NCBI GenBank assembly: GCA_003999685.1
Contig: CP021221.1
Location: 620,001-684,000, forward strand
Reading direction: 5' to 3'
DNA from: Taiwanofungus camphoratus
Taxonomy: Eukaryota; Basidiomycota; Agaricomycetes; Polyporales; Taiwanofungaceae
Length of the DNA stretch: 64,000 nucleotides
Every line of letters begins with the position of its first letter. Position 1 is the stretch's first letter. The notes beneath the pieces were generated by a model, which saw nothing but the letters and a program-made list of their open reading frames with translations, did not search any database and was not told the DNA's origin. The translations under genes were made by a program, and so were the position numbers. Positions 48,204 through 58,960 of this stretch are shown in pieces.

Positions 48204-49748
48204 TTATGAAGTGGGAGTCCTCATGATCATATACTCCCTCCCCGGCGTCCCAGCTGACGCACATATATTGTCCGCACTGTGCTCATCTCTGCTCATCTCT
48301 CCATCATTTGTGAATATTGAATCTGCATCGCTCGCGGTGCTATGCAGGCTCATTGTCTCCGAAGAAGCTGACGAGTGTGGTGGGCGAATGGTCGGCTCGT
48401 CATCGGTGGAGCCTTCTACATCTGTCTCCGTTCCCGCCTCGCTTGCCACGTCTGACCCAGACGTCGTCGAGTACGACCGCCTCGTGTGGCCATATTGCGA
48501 TGATGGGCACAATAGGGACGCATCGTCGGGGTCAACGTAGTCATGGAGGGCGAGTTCTGGGTGTGCCAAAGCATGTTGGTGCACAAAATACCGCTCAACC
48601 GCAGTAAAGAACTCCCGCGGTCCTACGGGCGGGTGTGTACCTAACGCTTTTGGGGACGATGACAGCGGTAGGTAGTCAGAAAGGTTTACACTGTCAGGAA
48701 TTTTCGACTGCAAGTCGACCATATTGGTGAAGAATTGCATCTCCTCGCACGAGATCGTTAGTTGGAAGTCATTCAGTAGTAAAAACTGCAGTTCCAACTG
48801 GTTCAGCTCGGCAAGCGGGAGGCCACCGACCTGATAAGTCGCATAAGTACCGCCACAGTATGTCCAAAATGGAGAACAATGGCGACTCACCTTCGCATAT
48901 CGCGAATTGGTATAAAACACATCGCTGAAGAATTTACTAGCTACGGTTACCCCCGCAATGATCAGGCGGTGAATGTTATACATGTCGATAGGGAACGTCT
49001 TCCCACACGCTTCCTTTGCCAGACTCGTCATCCGGTCGAGATACACCAGTAGCGACACAAACACCTCATTGCTTGCCGGGCAGTACTTGTGTATCCGATT
49101 CAGATACCCCTCCAGAGCAATAGTTGGAACATTGCGCGCGTGGAAGGCAAGGGAAGAGGTGGTGGCGAGGGAATGACGGGAAGCGCTTGTCAGTGTCCGC
49201 CATATAGGAGGGTGGGAATCCGAACGAGACGAGTCTAGCGGATGTGACTGGCTACCTGAGGGCGCATATGCGTCCGCTGGTGCTGTCGCATTCAGTTCTG
49301 CTATCCGCTTGAGCGCGGTAGCCAACATGCGCAACAGTGCCTCTGGCTCATACGTGTGTACGTCTGTGGCCGTTGAGTCGGGTTGTACCGGCTCATTGTC
49401 TTCTGAGTCAGATACGGGGGGTGTATGTGGGTCTTCATCTTCTTGCAGGTGCCGCAGGACAGGGGGTTGGGAAGGCTGGGACGGCGGCGTGCGCTGTGAC
49501 ACAGCACGATGTGCGGAGCGCGCCTCAAATGGTGCAGATTGGTTAGCAGAGGATGCTGTCAAATTTATGAAGGACGACGACGGGGTATGATTATGGTGTG
49601 TAGGTGTCACGAATGAGGACTGAAACTTCCGCTGAGGCGGGCGTGTGGAACGTGAAGACGAGCTAGACGTCGATGACTGTGGCCTGTGCGGGTGATCAAC
49701 GGCGGTTACGGTGGAAGTGTGTTGCATTGGATGTGCCAAGGCCAGCAT
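48204..49748 (-). CDS. Pho80-type cyclin (PCL family, Pho85-like partner)
   Basis: Two exons (minus): 48891-49748 and 48204-48830, 495 codons with stop. The cyclin box lies in the middle (about residues 200-330): LEGYLNRIHKYCPASNEV, FVSLLVYLDRMTSLAKE, MYNIHRLIIAGVTVASKF, then FSDVFYTNSRYAKVGGLP and LAELNQLELQFLLLNDFQ. The YAKVGG...LE.LFL pattern is that of Pho80/PCL cyclins, which direct a Pho85-class kinase in phosphate and nutrient sensing. Long Ser/Thr-rich disordered arms flank it; the C-terminal one is acidic and could be a degradation or phosphorylation region. The 60-nt intron has no stop and keeps frame, so retention would insert 20 residues within the cyclin box. A second ATG eight codons in (MQHTST) could also be the start. 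Confidence 0.9.
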   Translation of the reverse strand: MLALAHPMQHTSTVTAVDHPHRPQSSTSSSSSRSTRPPQRKFQSSFVTPTHHNHTPSSSFINLTASSANQSAPFEARSAHRAVSQRTPPSQPSQPPVLRHLQEDEDPHTPPVSDSEDNEPVQPDSTATDVHTYEPEALLRMLATALKRIAELNATAPADAYAPSGSQSHPLDSSRSDSHPPIWRTLTSASRHSLATTSSLAFHARNVPTIALEGYLNRIHKYCPASNEVFVSLLVYLDRMTSLAKEACGKTFPIDMYNIHRLIIAGVTVASKFFSDVFYTNSRYAKVSRHCSPFWTYCGGTYATYQVGGLPLAELNQLELQFLLLNDFQLTISCEEMQFFTNMVDLQSKIPDSVNLSDYLPLSSSPKALGTHPPVGPREFFTAVERYFVHQHALAHPELALHDYVDPDDASLLCPSSQYGHTRRSYSTTSGSDVASEAGTETDVEGSTDDEPTIRPPHSSASSETMSLHSTASDADSIFTNDGEMSRDEHSADNICASAGTPGREYMIMRTPTS

Positions 49749-50397
49749 TGTTTATCAAGTGATGGGCTCGGGGACTGTGAGACGGCGTGAAAGGGTCGAG
49801 AAACTAAATGTGACTTTGTTGTTTGAATTCTTGTTGAGTATAAAAGACTCGTGCGATGACAGCAAAAAGCAAGTGACACACACGAAGCGGTTACTAAGTC
49901 ACACCCGCGGGCTGTCACATTCAACAAACGTCACACACGCGGCAAGGGGCGGCGCGATCGCAACGATCCCGGAGTCGGGATCCGTCAGTGCCACCGTCTT
50001 CCCGACCTCCTGTTCGCATAGCCTGCACTCGACAGTGGAGGTATGATACAGCCTGCTTTTGGGAGCTCACGTGTGCCTAACTTGACTCGACTCTCAATGA
50101 CCGGAGCGACACCGTTGTGTATCTAGTCTAGAATTGTTCTATCTATTCTATTGTGTGTACAATTACGCTCCGGTGACCCCACAGCCACCCAGTATTCTCA
50201 GGCAAAGGCTGCCTTTACGCTGCAGAACACCAGGTTTGGACGTTGAGAAGCATCGATCCCTAGACCGCGTGCACCTGGAAAGATGGTATCATTCAGCATT
50301 GATCGTCTTTCCGGCGAAAAAGGCGCCTTACTCATGCCCCAAATACGATCGTCTTTGACGTTCCCGGCAAACTTCTGCAGTCCTCATACATCTTATC
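49749..50397. other. Convergent-side intergenic region
   Basis: About 650 bases between the start of the Pho80-type cyclin gene and the stop of the next minus-strand gene. It should contain the cyclin promoter. No supported feature. Confidence 0.45.
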
Positions 50398-52027
50398 CTA
50401 CACCGTGCCTAGCGACTCGGATACGTCTTCCACCTTGCGCCTTTTGGTCGGAAGGATGTCTTCGTCCGCGGTGGTCTCCGAGCTATCCGTGAATGACGTC
50501 TCGTGCTCGGCACTTCTTGTCCGCTTTGAGTTCCGACCAGTGACGCTAGTACCGAAGGTATGCAATCCGTTGCTGTTGTCGTCTGCTCTACCTTGTGCCT
50601 GTGTAGTTCAGATCATAATCAGCTTGGTGCTCGTCGAAATGCACATAAAGCCCGAGATAGAGTTGCCACCTCGAAAGCACCGGTAATTGCCCGAAGCGTA
50701 AAGTCAGGAGACTTACTGGCTTTGGCCGCCTTCGCAGACCGCGATTGATATCGCCGGGTCCGAGAAGCAGGTCCAACCTTTCCTTGAAGTTCGCCGTGAG
50801 TGAATAACGCGGCGCCGTGTATGCCGCCCACTCTCCCACTGTACCGGCCCTCGCCGTTGTCGCGGCGTTATGCCTGACGAACCGCAATGCCTGCCTGCTG
50901 CGCAGCTCCGCTTCTTCCCCGCGTGGTTGTGCATAAGACTCGAGGATTGCGACTCGCGCGACTTCGGTACCCAACAGTTCATCGACCGCAGCCCAGTAGG
51001 CAGCACTGGCGTGAGGATTGTTTGGCGCAGGTGGTCGCAGAATACGCAGGGTCCTCCCGTCCGGCGTGGCATCGGCTGTTGTAGCGACTGGTCTTCCAGA
51101 TAGCGCATCGTGAGCTGACGGAGCCTGCGAAGATGCACGGACAGCCTTTGGTTCGCTGACGCTGTTCTGAACAAAAGCCAGAGTAAGTGCTGACGCGAGG
51201 TCGGTCTCTGTGACATGGGATCTAGCGGGTATAGTGGGCCGGGTGCCTTCAGCCAATGGTGCGTTGGAGGGCCTGCGAACGCCGGTGGAATCACCTGTGT
51301 CATCCTGGACGAATGTAGGTGGAGACGCTGACGCCGAACCGGTCCCTGTTTTGCGGGACGCCTGCTGTGCTGGGAGCCCAACTTGGCACGAGGAGAATGA
51401 TGGCCCCCAGTCGCGAAACAAACTTGCAGTGTGATCCCCGTTAGATGTGCCGCTGGCTTTGGCCTTCTCCCTTGATACTTTCACAGAAGAAGGCATAGTA
51501 ATCACAACACCATCAAAGATTTGTCTCTTCACTTTCTGGGCGGGCTTCGCTTGTGATTTGATAGTTTGCTGACTTGTTGGGCTTCGTCGTGCGGAGCTCT
51601 TCCCCGACTGGACGCCTGGCCGTGAGCTGGAACCAGGCGTTAGACTTGCGATATATCCACGGGCGAAGGTTTCCGAGGCAGAATGTGAACGAGAGCGATC
51701 CACTTGTCGAGAGAATCGTAGTCCCAATGGGCCCCCCTTTCTGCTTTGCTGGACATGATTTCCTTTCGTAAAACTTTTGAAGTTCACATCCCTTGGGGCG
51801 GGCATAGTGGTCTCTAGCTCATCTTCTTCTGGCTCAAGCTCCGCTTCCGAATCGGGATTCTCAGCCGAGAGCACAGTCCATGAAGGGCTTTCATAATCCC
51901 TATGAATCTCCTTTGGCTGATTACTAACGGGGTCTAGATCAGTGCGGAGGGGCAGCGATGATCTAGAGTAAGGTGAGGCAGGAAGGGAATTTCTTTGAAC
52001 ACGGAGAGTGTTGCTGCCTAGTGACAT
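50398..52027 (-). CDS. Unknown, largely disordered protein with C-terminal nuclear-type signal
   Basis: Two exons (minus): 50717-52027 and 50398-50598, 504 codons with stop from MSLGSNTLRVQRNSLPAS. The start was chosen because the 27 codons before it look like AT-rich UTR. The joined frame crosses a 118-nt intron (PKP|AQGRADDNSNGL) and ends with an acidic piece and a classical basic signal (LPTKRRKVEDVSESLG), suggesting nuclear location. A compact, Ala-rich helical region sits at about residues 330-430 (AAYWAAVDELLGTEVARV, AELRSRQALRFVRHNAAT). A short acidic stretch (EAELEPEEDELE) lies near the N-terminus. No known domain recognised. Possibly a chromatin or transcription-related protein, but this is a guess from composition. 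Confidence 0.65.
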
Positions 52028-53402
52028 GGTCTCATTGCGGGGCCATTGGTTGACTGCTATATTTTCCAGATCAATAATTTGTGAACAAAATATGATATTG
52101 ACTGACATTTTGAAGGTGCATCAGCAGACTGGTTGTCAGTCTTCACTTGACTTGAAGATTGAATCATAACCTGGTTCAGGTGAAGTGCAACTGGACCTTG
52201 AATCATTTAGGCCTGTAAAGATATCTAATCAGCTTATGGATGCTTTCTTTTTATAAAAATCAGATTGAAACTATGGTTATACTGAGTAACTGATAGACTC
52301 TCAAAATCCATAATCACAAAGAAATGAAAACAATGACTGATGGTGTGTCTGCACACTACATCAGATGTCATCAATGGTTTGAGGAGGAAGACCAGAAACG
52401 CAAGGTGATAGCCAACTTCACATTGACAAGAAAGTCAAAATGCATGATAGACTTGTACACAATCTGCATGTATACCTAGTCTATTCACGACACACATAAC
52501 TCACAAACAGTGACCATCTGATTGTTGGAATGAGTAAAGAACAATATAAATTGAATCAATTGCTTTGATTCATAATGCAAATAATTGAGCAAGAATAGCC
52601 ACTTGCATGATGTGAGAGTCTTATTGACTTGAACTATTTATAGGTCATGATTTCACATAAAGAAAAAGGCTTATAAAGGTCAATGTACATTACCTTGAAG
52701 CTTTGTAAAAGTGAAAATTTAGAATATTTGAAAAGCCAGGTGTTGAAGTTCAGAGCTGCAGAATAACAATGTGAAGTGTCATCAAATCCCAGAGTTGTTT
52801 ATACCTTATCGACTACTGTTTGTCGTTGTTTTCTCATTTGGGTCATGTGACACATCTTCACCCTTCAGGCTGTGCATATCTTGTACAACATCTGTGCATG
52901 CTGAATTCAGGTTACAAAGTATCTGGCACTTAGCATAAGTTGGATAAGTTATTGCCTGGCAAACTGCTTCTTATCTAATTACGGTGCTTAAGAACTTCTG
53001 GCATTCCCAGCAGTAGCAGTACAGCCTTCATAAAATACTAGTAGATTCTAGCAATGTGGAAAACTTACTATCAATGAGTTCACTCAGGCTTGCTTCATTT
53101 CAAGAAATGGAGATAAATGACACGATTTCTCTTCAGGCATCACAAAAACTCGTGATTTCTCTACAACATCATTTGACACTAAGGCCTGTGAAATGCAGAA
53201 CCTATATCCAGGATGTACCTCAAGAACAGAGAAGTGCATCTTCTACAAAATAATTGTGACAACGATGCCAGCTGCATGTCAACGGGCTCCAAGTCTCCTG
53301 GATGTTTTATCTTGCATTATGCATCGGCCCTGCTGTGCGAACCGTACGGAACACTCGGATATACATGTGTAAGGCGAAAAGTTCTATTAACTGTCATAAA
53401 CA
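52028..53402. other. AT-rich intergenic region
   Basis: About 1.4 kb, clearly AT-richer than its surroundings, with no ORF of note. The base composition resembles decayed non-coding sequence or an old insertion worn beyond recognition. I could not identify repeats or terminal structures. Confidence 0.45.
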
Positions 53403-55597
53403 TCACAATTCTTCTCGCTTTTCTTCTGATGCCTCCGGAGGCAAACAGAGCGCAGGAGACGTCACAGCAAACTGGTATTCGCACTTCTCCGGCTCAGCTA
53501 CGGATAAGAGAGCGTTTTCAGTGCCACAACTCATCGTCAGCTTCCATTCCATCGTGAGTACTTTGCAACGCCAAATTGAGAAGCGAAAAACGTACTGTTA
53601 CACTCCGCATGGGGCCATTCCAACATTTCGATCCTCGGGTATAATGTTGTTTGCCGTAGTATTCGGGCGTACCCGGCGTGACACCAGCGGCATTATTCCA
53701 TGAAGTGAATTTACTATCACAAAGTATGATTCATTCAGAACCAAGAGATACATTCGAGCGCTTGAGGAAACTCACCCTAGACTCTGACTAGAACCGCCTT
53801 TGTTTGGCTTCTGCCTCGCTTCATCGAACAGACAGACTTCATACGTATAGCTACGGGAAACGGCACTGGTAAGTGCATGACCGGAACAGCAATAATTCGT
53901 CTTCACTCACTCTCCAGTGTCCTTCTGTAAGCAGGTGCCCTGAAGCTTCTTCCATTCGCCCTCGGGACCGAACCATTCGGAATCGAAGAGACGGCTGAGC
54001 TCTTCTTGTGCCTTCTGCAACTCCTGTCTTGCCAGGTCGAGGCTATGCTCCGCGTCGTTGAAGGCTTTGCGTGCACGAGAGGTGTCTGCATGACAGTCGC
54101 GTGTCACCACTCATCCGAGCGCGCAACGAGATTGGCAAACCTGCAGTAGAGGCTGGGGCCGTCCCACGGGCGATACCTAGCGCCTCAAGCCAAGACACAA
54201 GCGAATCTCGCAGGGCTTCATATTGCGGGAGGAACGCATCCGGAATATAAGCAGTCAAGTCAAATACTATGGGATCAATCAGTGGTTCTCGTCCATGAGA
54301 TAATTAGACCGCTCACATAAGGAGCCTGTCGCGGCAGTAGGTGCGCCAACATGTTTATCGTGCTCCAACAGCAGGGTCTCGTAATCCGTTTTGAGCAAGC
54401 CATCGAGTTCCTTTTCGAGTTGTTCTTCGGTCCACATTCCTTCCTCCAATTCCTCTTCGGACTGTTCTTCTGCTGAGGATTCTTGTTCCTCGGCGCCCTC
54501 TTCCTTCCTCACGTCGTTGATATGAGGAAGGCCAGCGAGGTATTCCCAACCGCGAACAGCTTCCAGCACAGCCATGTCCTGGTAATTCGGGTTATATCCG
54601 AGCCTGAGAGCATCCAAAATGTCACCGAGCGCCTTCTCGCGCTCTAGATGTATTTGGTGTTCTCTTTGCAGTGACTTGAGGGCTAGAGAGTGACTGATGA
54701 GAGCCTTGTATAGTGCTACAAGTAAAACAAATGAATAATAGCGGTGAACTGACAGGAAATATAGCCTCACGGGATTCTTTCTTGTGTTCAAGAGCTGCCG
54801 CCGAGAGAGACTCAGACCTATCTACAAGATCTGAAAAGGAGGTGAGAAATGTGGAGATCAAGGGCAGGATCGAGAGTCAAGACCTTTTAGACGCACAACT
54901 TCCTTCTCCCTGACAGCTATCTCTTGTTCAGATGCTATTATTTGGGCGTCAATGCGCTTCTTCTCTTTTTGAGCGAAACTGATATACGAGGAGCGAATTT
55001 TAGATCCCTGACAACGATGTGATGTCAATTACGGAGAGACAACAATGACAAGGCAATCCGGTACCGTCTTGCGAATCTTGCGCTCTTCAGCTTGATTGAT
55101 CTGGTAAGCTTCTCCCACCTCCTTGCATGTGTTGGGGCATGTCCCTGGCCGTTCGTCCGAGCCATCACAACACTCGAGTTCTTGACAATATTTCAATATG
55201 AGGAGCTCTCAGAGGAACTCGTGAAGTCATACGTACCACAAAGACCGTCGCCGACTCGTGTACTTGGTATATAGGCGCCAATGTGGCCCTCGTTTCTGCA
55301 ATAGAAAACAGTATTTGGGCACGCTCCAGTTCCTAACAAAGTAGAATCTGAGTATTCCACACTGGTATAGGTCCCATTTAATGGCTGACCAGGTTCATCG
55401 CTCCCGTCTGAACAGTCGCAGTAGTCGTCGTTCACAGATGCCCACGTAATCGTCTTCGAACCATCTAAACAAGACCACGGGGCCGAAGCAGAGCCTGGCT
55501 TTTCATAACGCGAAAGGAGTGACGGAGGGACTCCGTGTGTCTTCTCAATGCTGGCGAAGGTAGAAAGGGGGAAGAGGAACAAAAGCCACAAGACCAT
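53403..55597 (-). CDS. Glucosidase II beta subunit (ER glycoprotein quality control)
   Basis: Regulatory subunit that holds glucosidase II in the ER and binds mannose on N-glycans during glucose trimming. Minus strand with many short introns. The signal peptide is MVLWLLFLFPLSTFAS. The N-terminal domain has Cys-rich LDL-receptor-like modules: VNDDYCDCSDGSDEPG, CPNTVFYCRNEGHIG, and ELECCDGSDERPGTCPNT. A coiled coil follows (EAYQINQAEERKIRKT, SYISFAQKEKKRIDAQ), then an acidic segment (EEQSEEELEEGMWTEEQL). The C-terminal MRH domain reads EYTYEVCLFDEARQKPNK, GGSSQSLGKFTSWN, GSKCWNGPMRSVTL and SCGTENALLSVAEPEKCE, with YQFAVTSPALCL near the end. The protein ends EEKREEL, not the HDEL type of animal homologues. 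The last junction (SVT|LTMSCG) was chosen by frame. Exact positions of a few middle exons remain open. Confidence 0.93.
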
Positions 55598-56326
55598 GGC
55601 TGGACTCGAGTCTCGCAGTCTACGTGGTGGCTTCGAGTCGACGCCGCCTGGCTGGAATGAATCTCGTGATCTAACGCGATGTGTATCTCAGATCCGATCG
55701 ACCAGGATCGGCTTTTTACAGTACGTCTACCGCTGGGCTTCAAGTACTTGAGTGGTGACTTATGTTTGATACAGGTCCGTTTCAACTTGGACGTGGCGGC
55801 ATTGAGAACATAACGGCCCTATTGCACTTTCTATTGCATTGCGGCGCTCGGGCATAATATGCCCGGCTGCTTTAGAACAGGGGCGAGACGTATAGTTTTT
55901 AGAAGGCAAATGTTGAGCATGGCAATGGCCTGACCATTCGGCCTGGTGCGAGTACAGTCACGCCACGAGGGTGCTAACCCAGTACTCAGCTGCGGGGGAG
56001 GAGGGGAGTTGGTCTATGTCTTCTGGTCACGCCGAAGCGATTACAGGCGGTTGATTGGACTACCTTTTTAACACCTCTGATATCGCCTGATTCCGAGTCA
56101 TAGGCCCTCACGGCCTCCAAAATATGACCTCACATTCACATAGAAATAGAGAACGGTGGGCTGTTGTTCGAAGTTACTGTAAAGTACGGAAAGAGGCAGG
56201 AAAGATGCAAGACCCCAGACCGTCTGGGCGCCTCTTTTAAAATACCGCTCGGTGTTTCCCGCTCTCCCATAATCGTGTCGCCTGCCCACGCATCGTTTAC
56301 AGTACTCACGAAAGGCCGTCAAGACA
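55598..56326. other. Divergent intergenic region, glucosidase II beta and eS25
   Basis: About 730 bases between two divergent starts. It should contain both promoters. No other feature seen. Confidence 0.5.
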
Positions 56327-56861
56327 ATGGTGAGTCTGGATTTCATCTTGTAGAGACAGGAGACGGCCATGGTATTACGAAAGACGATGTCAAAGACGAG
56401 GTTTACTGGATTTCGGTGTTTCTCGCACTGGATGCATCAAGAATGAAATGGATGGCTTGGGATGTTGTTACTGATTAAATTTTCTTCAGGCCAAAGCTAA
56501 AGCAGCACCCACGTCGTCAAGCGGCGGCAAGGCCGCGAAAAAGAAGAAGTGGTCCAAGGGAAAGGTCAAGGACAAGGCTCAGCACGCCGTCGTCCTTGAC
56601 AAGCCCACCTACGACCGTATCATGAAGGAAGTTCCCACCTTCCGCTTCATCAGCCAGAGCATCCTCATCGAGCGATTGAAGATAAACGGGAGCTTGGCAC
56701 GGATTGCTATCAGACATTTGGAGAAGGAGGGGCAGATCAAGCGGATCGTGCATCACAGCGACCAGCTGATCTACAGTGCGTATCAGTATTTTTTTCCTTT
56801 TTCCTATACTGGCCGACCATTTCTTTGTCTGACAGCACGATCAACGGGCGGCTCTGACTAA
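56327..56861 (+). CDS. RPS25: 40S ribosomal protein eS25
   Basis: Small-subunit ribosomal protein located near the head, involved in tRNA and IRES contacts. Three exons: 56327-56329 (ATG only), 56490-56775, 56836-56861; 105 codons with stop. The protein begins [19 protein letters not shown], followed by the basic [18 protein letters not shown], then [36 protein letters not shown] and [18 protein letters not shown], the canonical eS25 winged-helix core. It ends IYTRSTGGSD. The first intron (160 nt) directly follows the start codon. Confidence 0.96.
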
Positions 56862-57713
56862 ACCCTTCTTTTGCATTATTCTCGCTCTCGTTTTCCGCCC
56901 TGTATGCGTGTCCGGGCAGCATGTGTATTCCACGCATTGATAAAACATGATATGCCATGCCATCGGACAATGCACCATTGTAACAGTCAGTTGTGAGTAC
57001 GATACGACCCTACTGGTTCCTTCCAACCGAGGAACCACAGTAAGTGTTCCCTGTGCATCGACCCACAGCATTCGCAGATTGTTTGTGATTTTTTGCATTG
57101 CATCAGCTTTGAATGGGATGCATGACTATGGGTGTGTGCATGTGTAGAACTATCTGATTATGCATCGCTGTCCCACTTTAAAGCTCGCGTCTTCACACAG
57201 GAAGTTGTCCGTCATCCGTATTCGGGCGTTACGTAGGATCGACGATGGAGTGTCTTGTGGGTCACTCGCGCTCTGTGACTTCTACCGGACGTCGACCACT
57301 TTCACAGGCACGCACCATTGGAAATGCTAATATCGCTCTACAGTCAGACCTTCATATCAAATCCCTTTCGTGTGACGGTCCTCACATGCAATAAAGATTA
57401 AGCGCCGGCGTAGGCGACGTACTGCGCGTTGTGCCTTGTGGCGCTCGCTTTGTCTCGACAAATCTCCGCCAATGCTTTGCACACTTGCCAATTACAGTCA
57501 TTTGAAGTGGCCAAAGGAATCAATACCATGGTCATAGTTTTCACAGGACTGCTTTGCACCCATCTGGGGGGTCGCCACGTTCATACCCTCTCGTGCCACC
57601 TCCGTAGCTATAAAGCAGACTGTGGTATGGACATATTCTCTCGCTTTCATATTTATTGAAGCCCACACATACTACCACTCTATACGAATCTATATATATT
57701 GTTCCCTTGCAGC
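56862..57713. other. Intergenic, eS25 3' end to Pcl cyclin promoter
   Basis: About 850 bases between two plus-strand genes. Short ORFs only. A TATA-rich run (tatatatatt near 57690) and a pyrimidine-rich acceptor-like CAG directly before the cyclin ATG suggest promoter and leader sequence, possibly a 5' UTR intron. Confidence 0.4.
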
Positions 57714-58960
57714 ATGAACTACACGGGTATTCCAACTTCGTCAGGAACAGGTGGCTACGACTCCGGAATAGCTCCCGCAAGTCGAATTCACTCGTCCCTT
57801 CATCATCCTGCCTTGATGCGGATGCTTACTCTGCCAATCAATTGGGACCTTATAGGTAAGCATCTGTATGGCATGCTTGGTCCGCCACTTCGTTATCGCC
57901 TCCGTCATACTGATCAGTTGACTTCTGCAGACTATATCGTCGATTGCGTAGTGGAGATTGTGAATAACGCTTCTGTCAAGTCGACCCTGAGTGGCTTCAC
58001 ATCCACCCGCCCTCTGAAGAACGCGTACTTCGTCAATTTCGTCCAAAACGTTCTCACGAAGTCTCGCGTCGGTATGTCAACGCTCTTGGTCACACTATCC
58101 TACATAGACAGGGTCCGTTCCAAGCTCGTTATCACTCACAGAGAATGGGCTTGCGAGCGCGTTTTCCTTGGTGCCCTCATTCTTGCACGCAAGGTATGGC
58201 TACTGGTCGTTTGTGCGCTGCATGACACTTACTATGACCTGTACCTGCCCAGTATACCATCGACGGGTCGGTCAAGGTCAAAGAATGGGCCGCTTGTACA
58301 GGTGTCTTCGACGTGCGCGACATCAACCGGATTGAACGCGAATTTTTGTTCGTTATAGGGTACGATCTCAGTGTGCGAGAGGATGCATTGCTCGCACACC
58401 ATAATAGCCTTATGGATCGCTGCTTTTACCAACCTGGATACTGGATGCAACCATCCTTTTCGAGTCTGACGTGTCTCAGCACCGAACAGCAGAATTCTGC
58501 AAGTCCACTAGCTGCCTACGGGACTACCAGGCATTCACTTAGATGCCAACCCATGTTGCAAGGTCAACCATCCGGGTGTCCCTTATCTGGCAGTATCTAT
58601 CCCTGCCCAACCTCATTTTTTCCAATGAACTCACCAGCCGCGATAACTCCAGCCTACGAGGCAAGTCACCAAGGAGCTTCATTCAGTCAGGATTACTGTC
58701 CAGACGTCTTGGCCTCCTGTTGTTCCGACTACAACGTTGATAACTTCAGCGGTCTCGGTAGTCTTAGTCGTCAGCTCTCTGCACCCTTGTTATGCCTAGG
58801 ACATCTAGACTTCCAGTCAGATGCTGAGACTTTTCAGCCCAAGCAACTACATCCTTCCAGCCTTGTCCAGTCGAAGTCATCTGCGACAGCAGTCATGTGC
58901 ATATTAACTTCGCAACCAGACAGGGTAGAGGAAGACATTTACAGCTCCAGGGACTGGTGA
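57714..58960 (+). CDS. PCL-type cyclin (Pcl1/Pcl2-like)
   Basis: Cyclin of the Pho85-binding class linked to G1 and polarity control. Exons 57714-57855, 57931-58193, 58253-58960; 371 codons with stop. The cyclin box reads DYIVDCVVEIVNNASVKS, KNAYFVNFVQNVLTKSRV, MSTLLVTLSYIDRVRSK, then REWACERVFLGALILARK and YTIDGSVKVKEWAACTGV, with FDVRDINRIEREFLFVIG after it. The order helix-YIDR-LGALILA-K-Y-W-x-x-x-G-x-x-D-x-x-x-x-N-x-x-E matches Pcl1/2-type cyclins. The tail is Ser/Pro/Gln-rich and disordered. Its end is uncertain: an open frame in another phase starts near 58954, and another continues to about 59601 with similar composition, so further introns could lengthen the tail. A CAG directly before the ATG hints at a leader intron. 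Confidence 0.85.
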
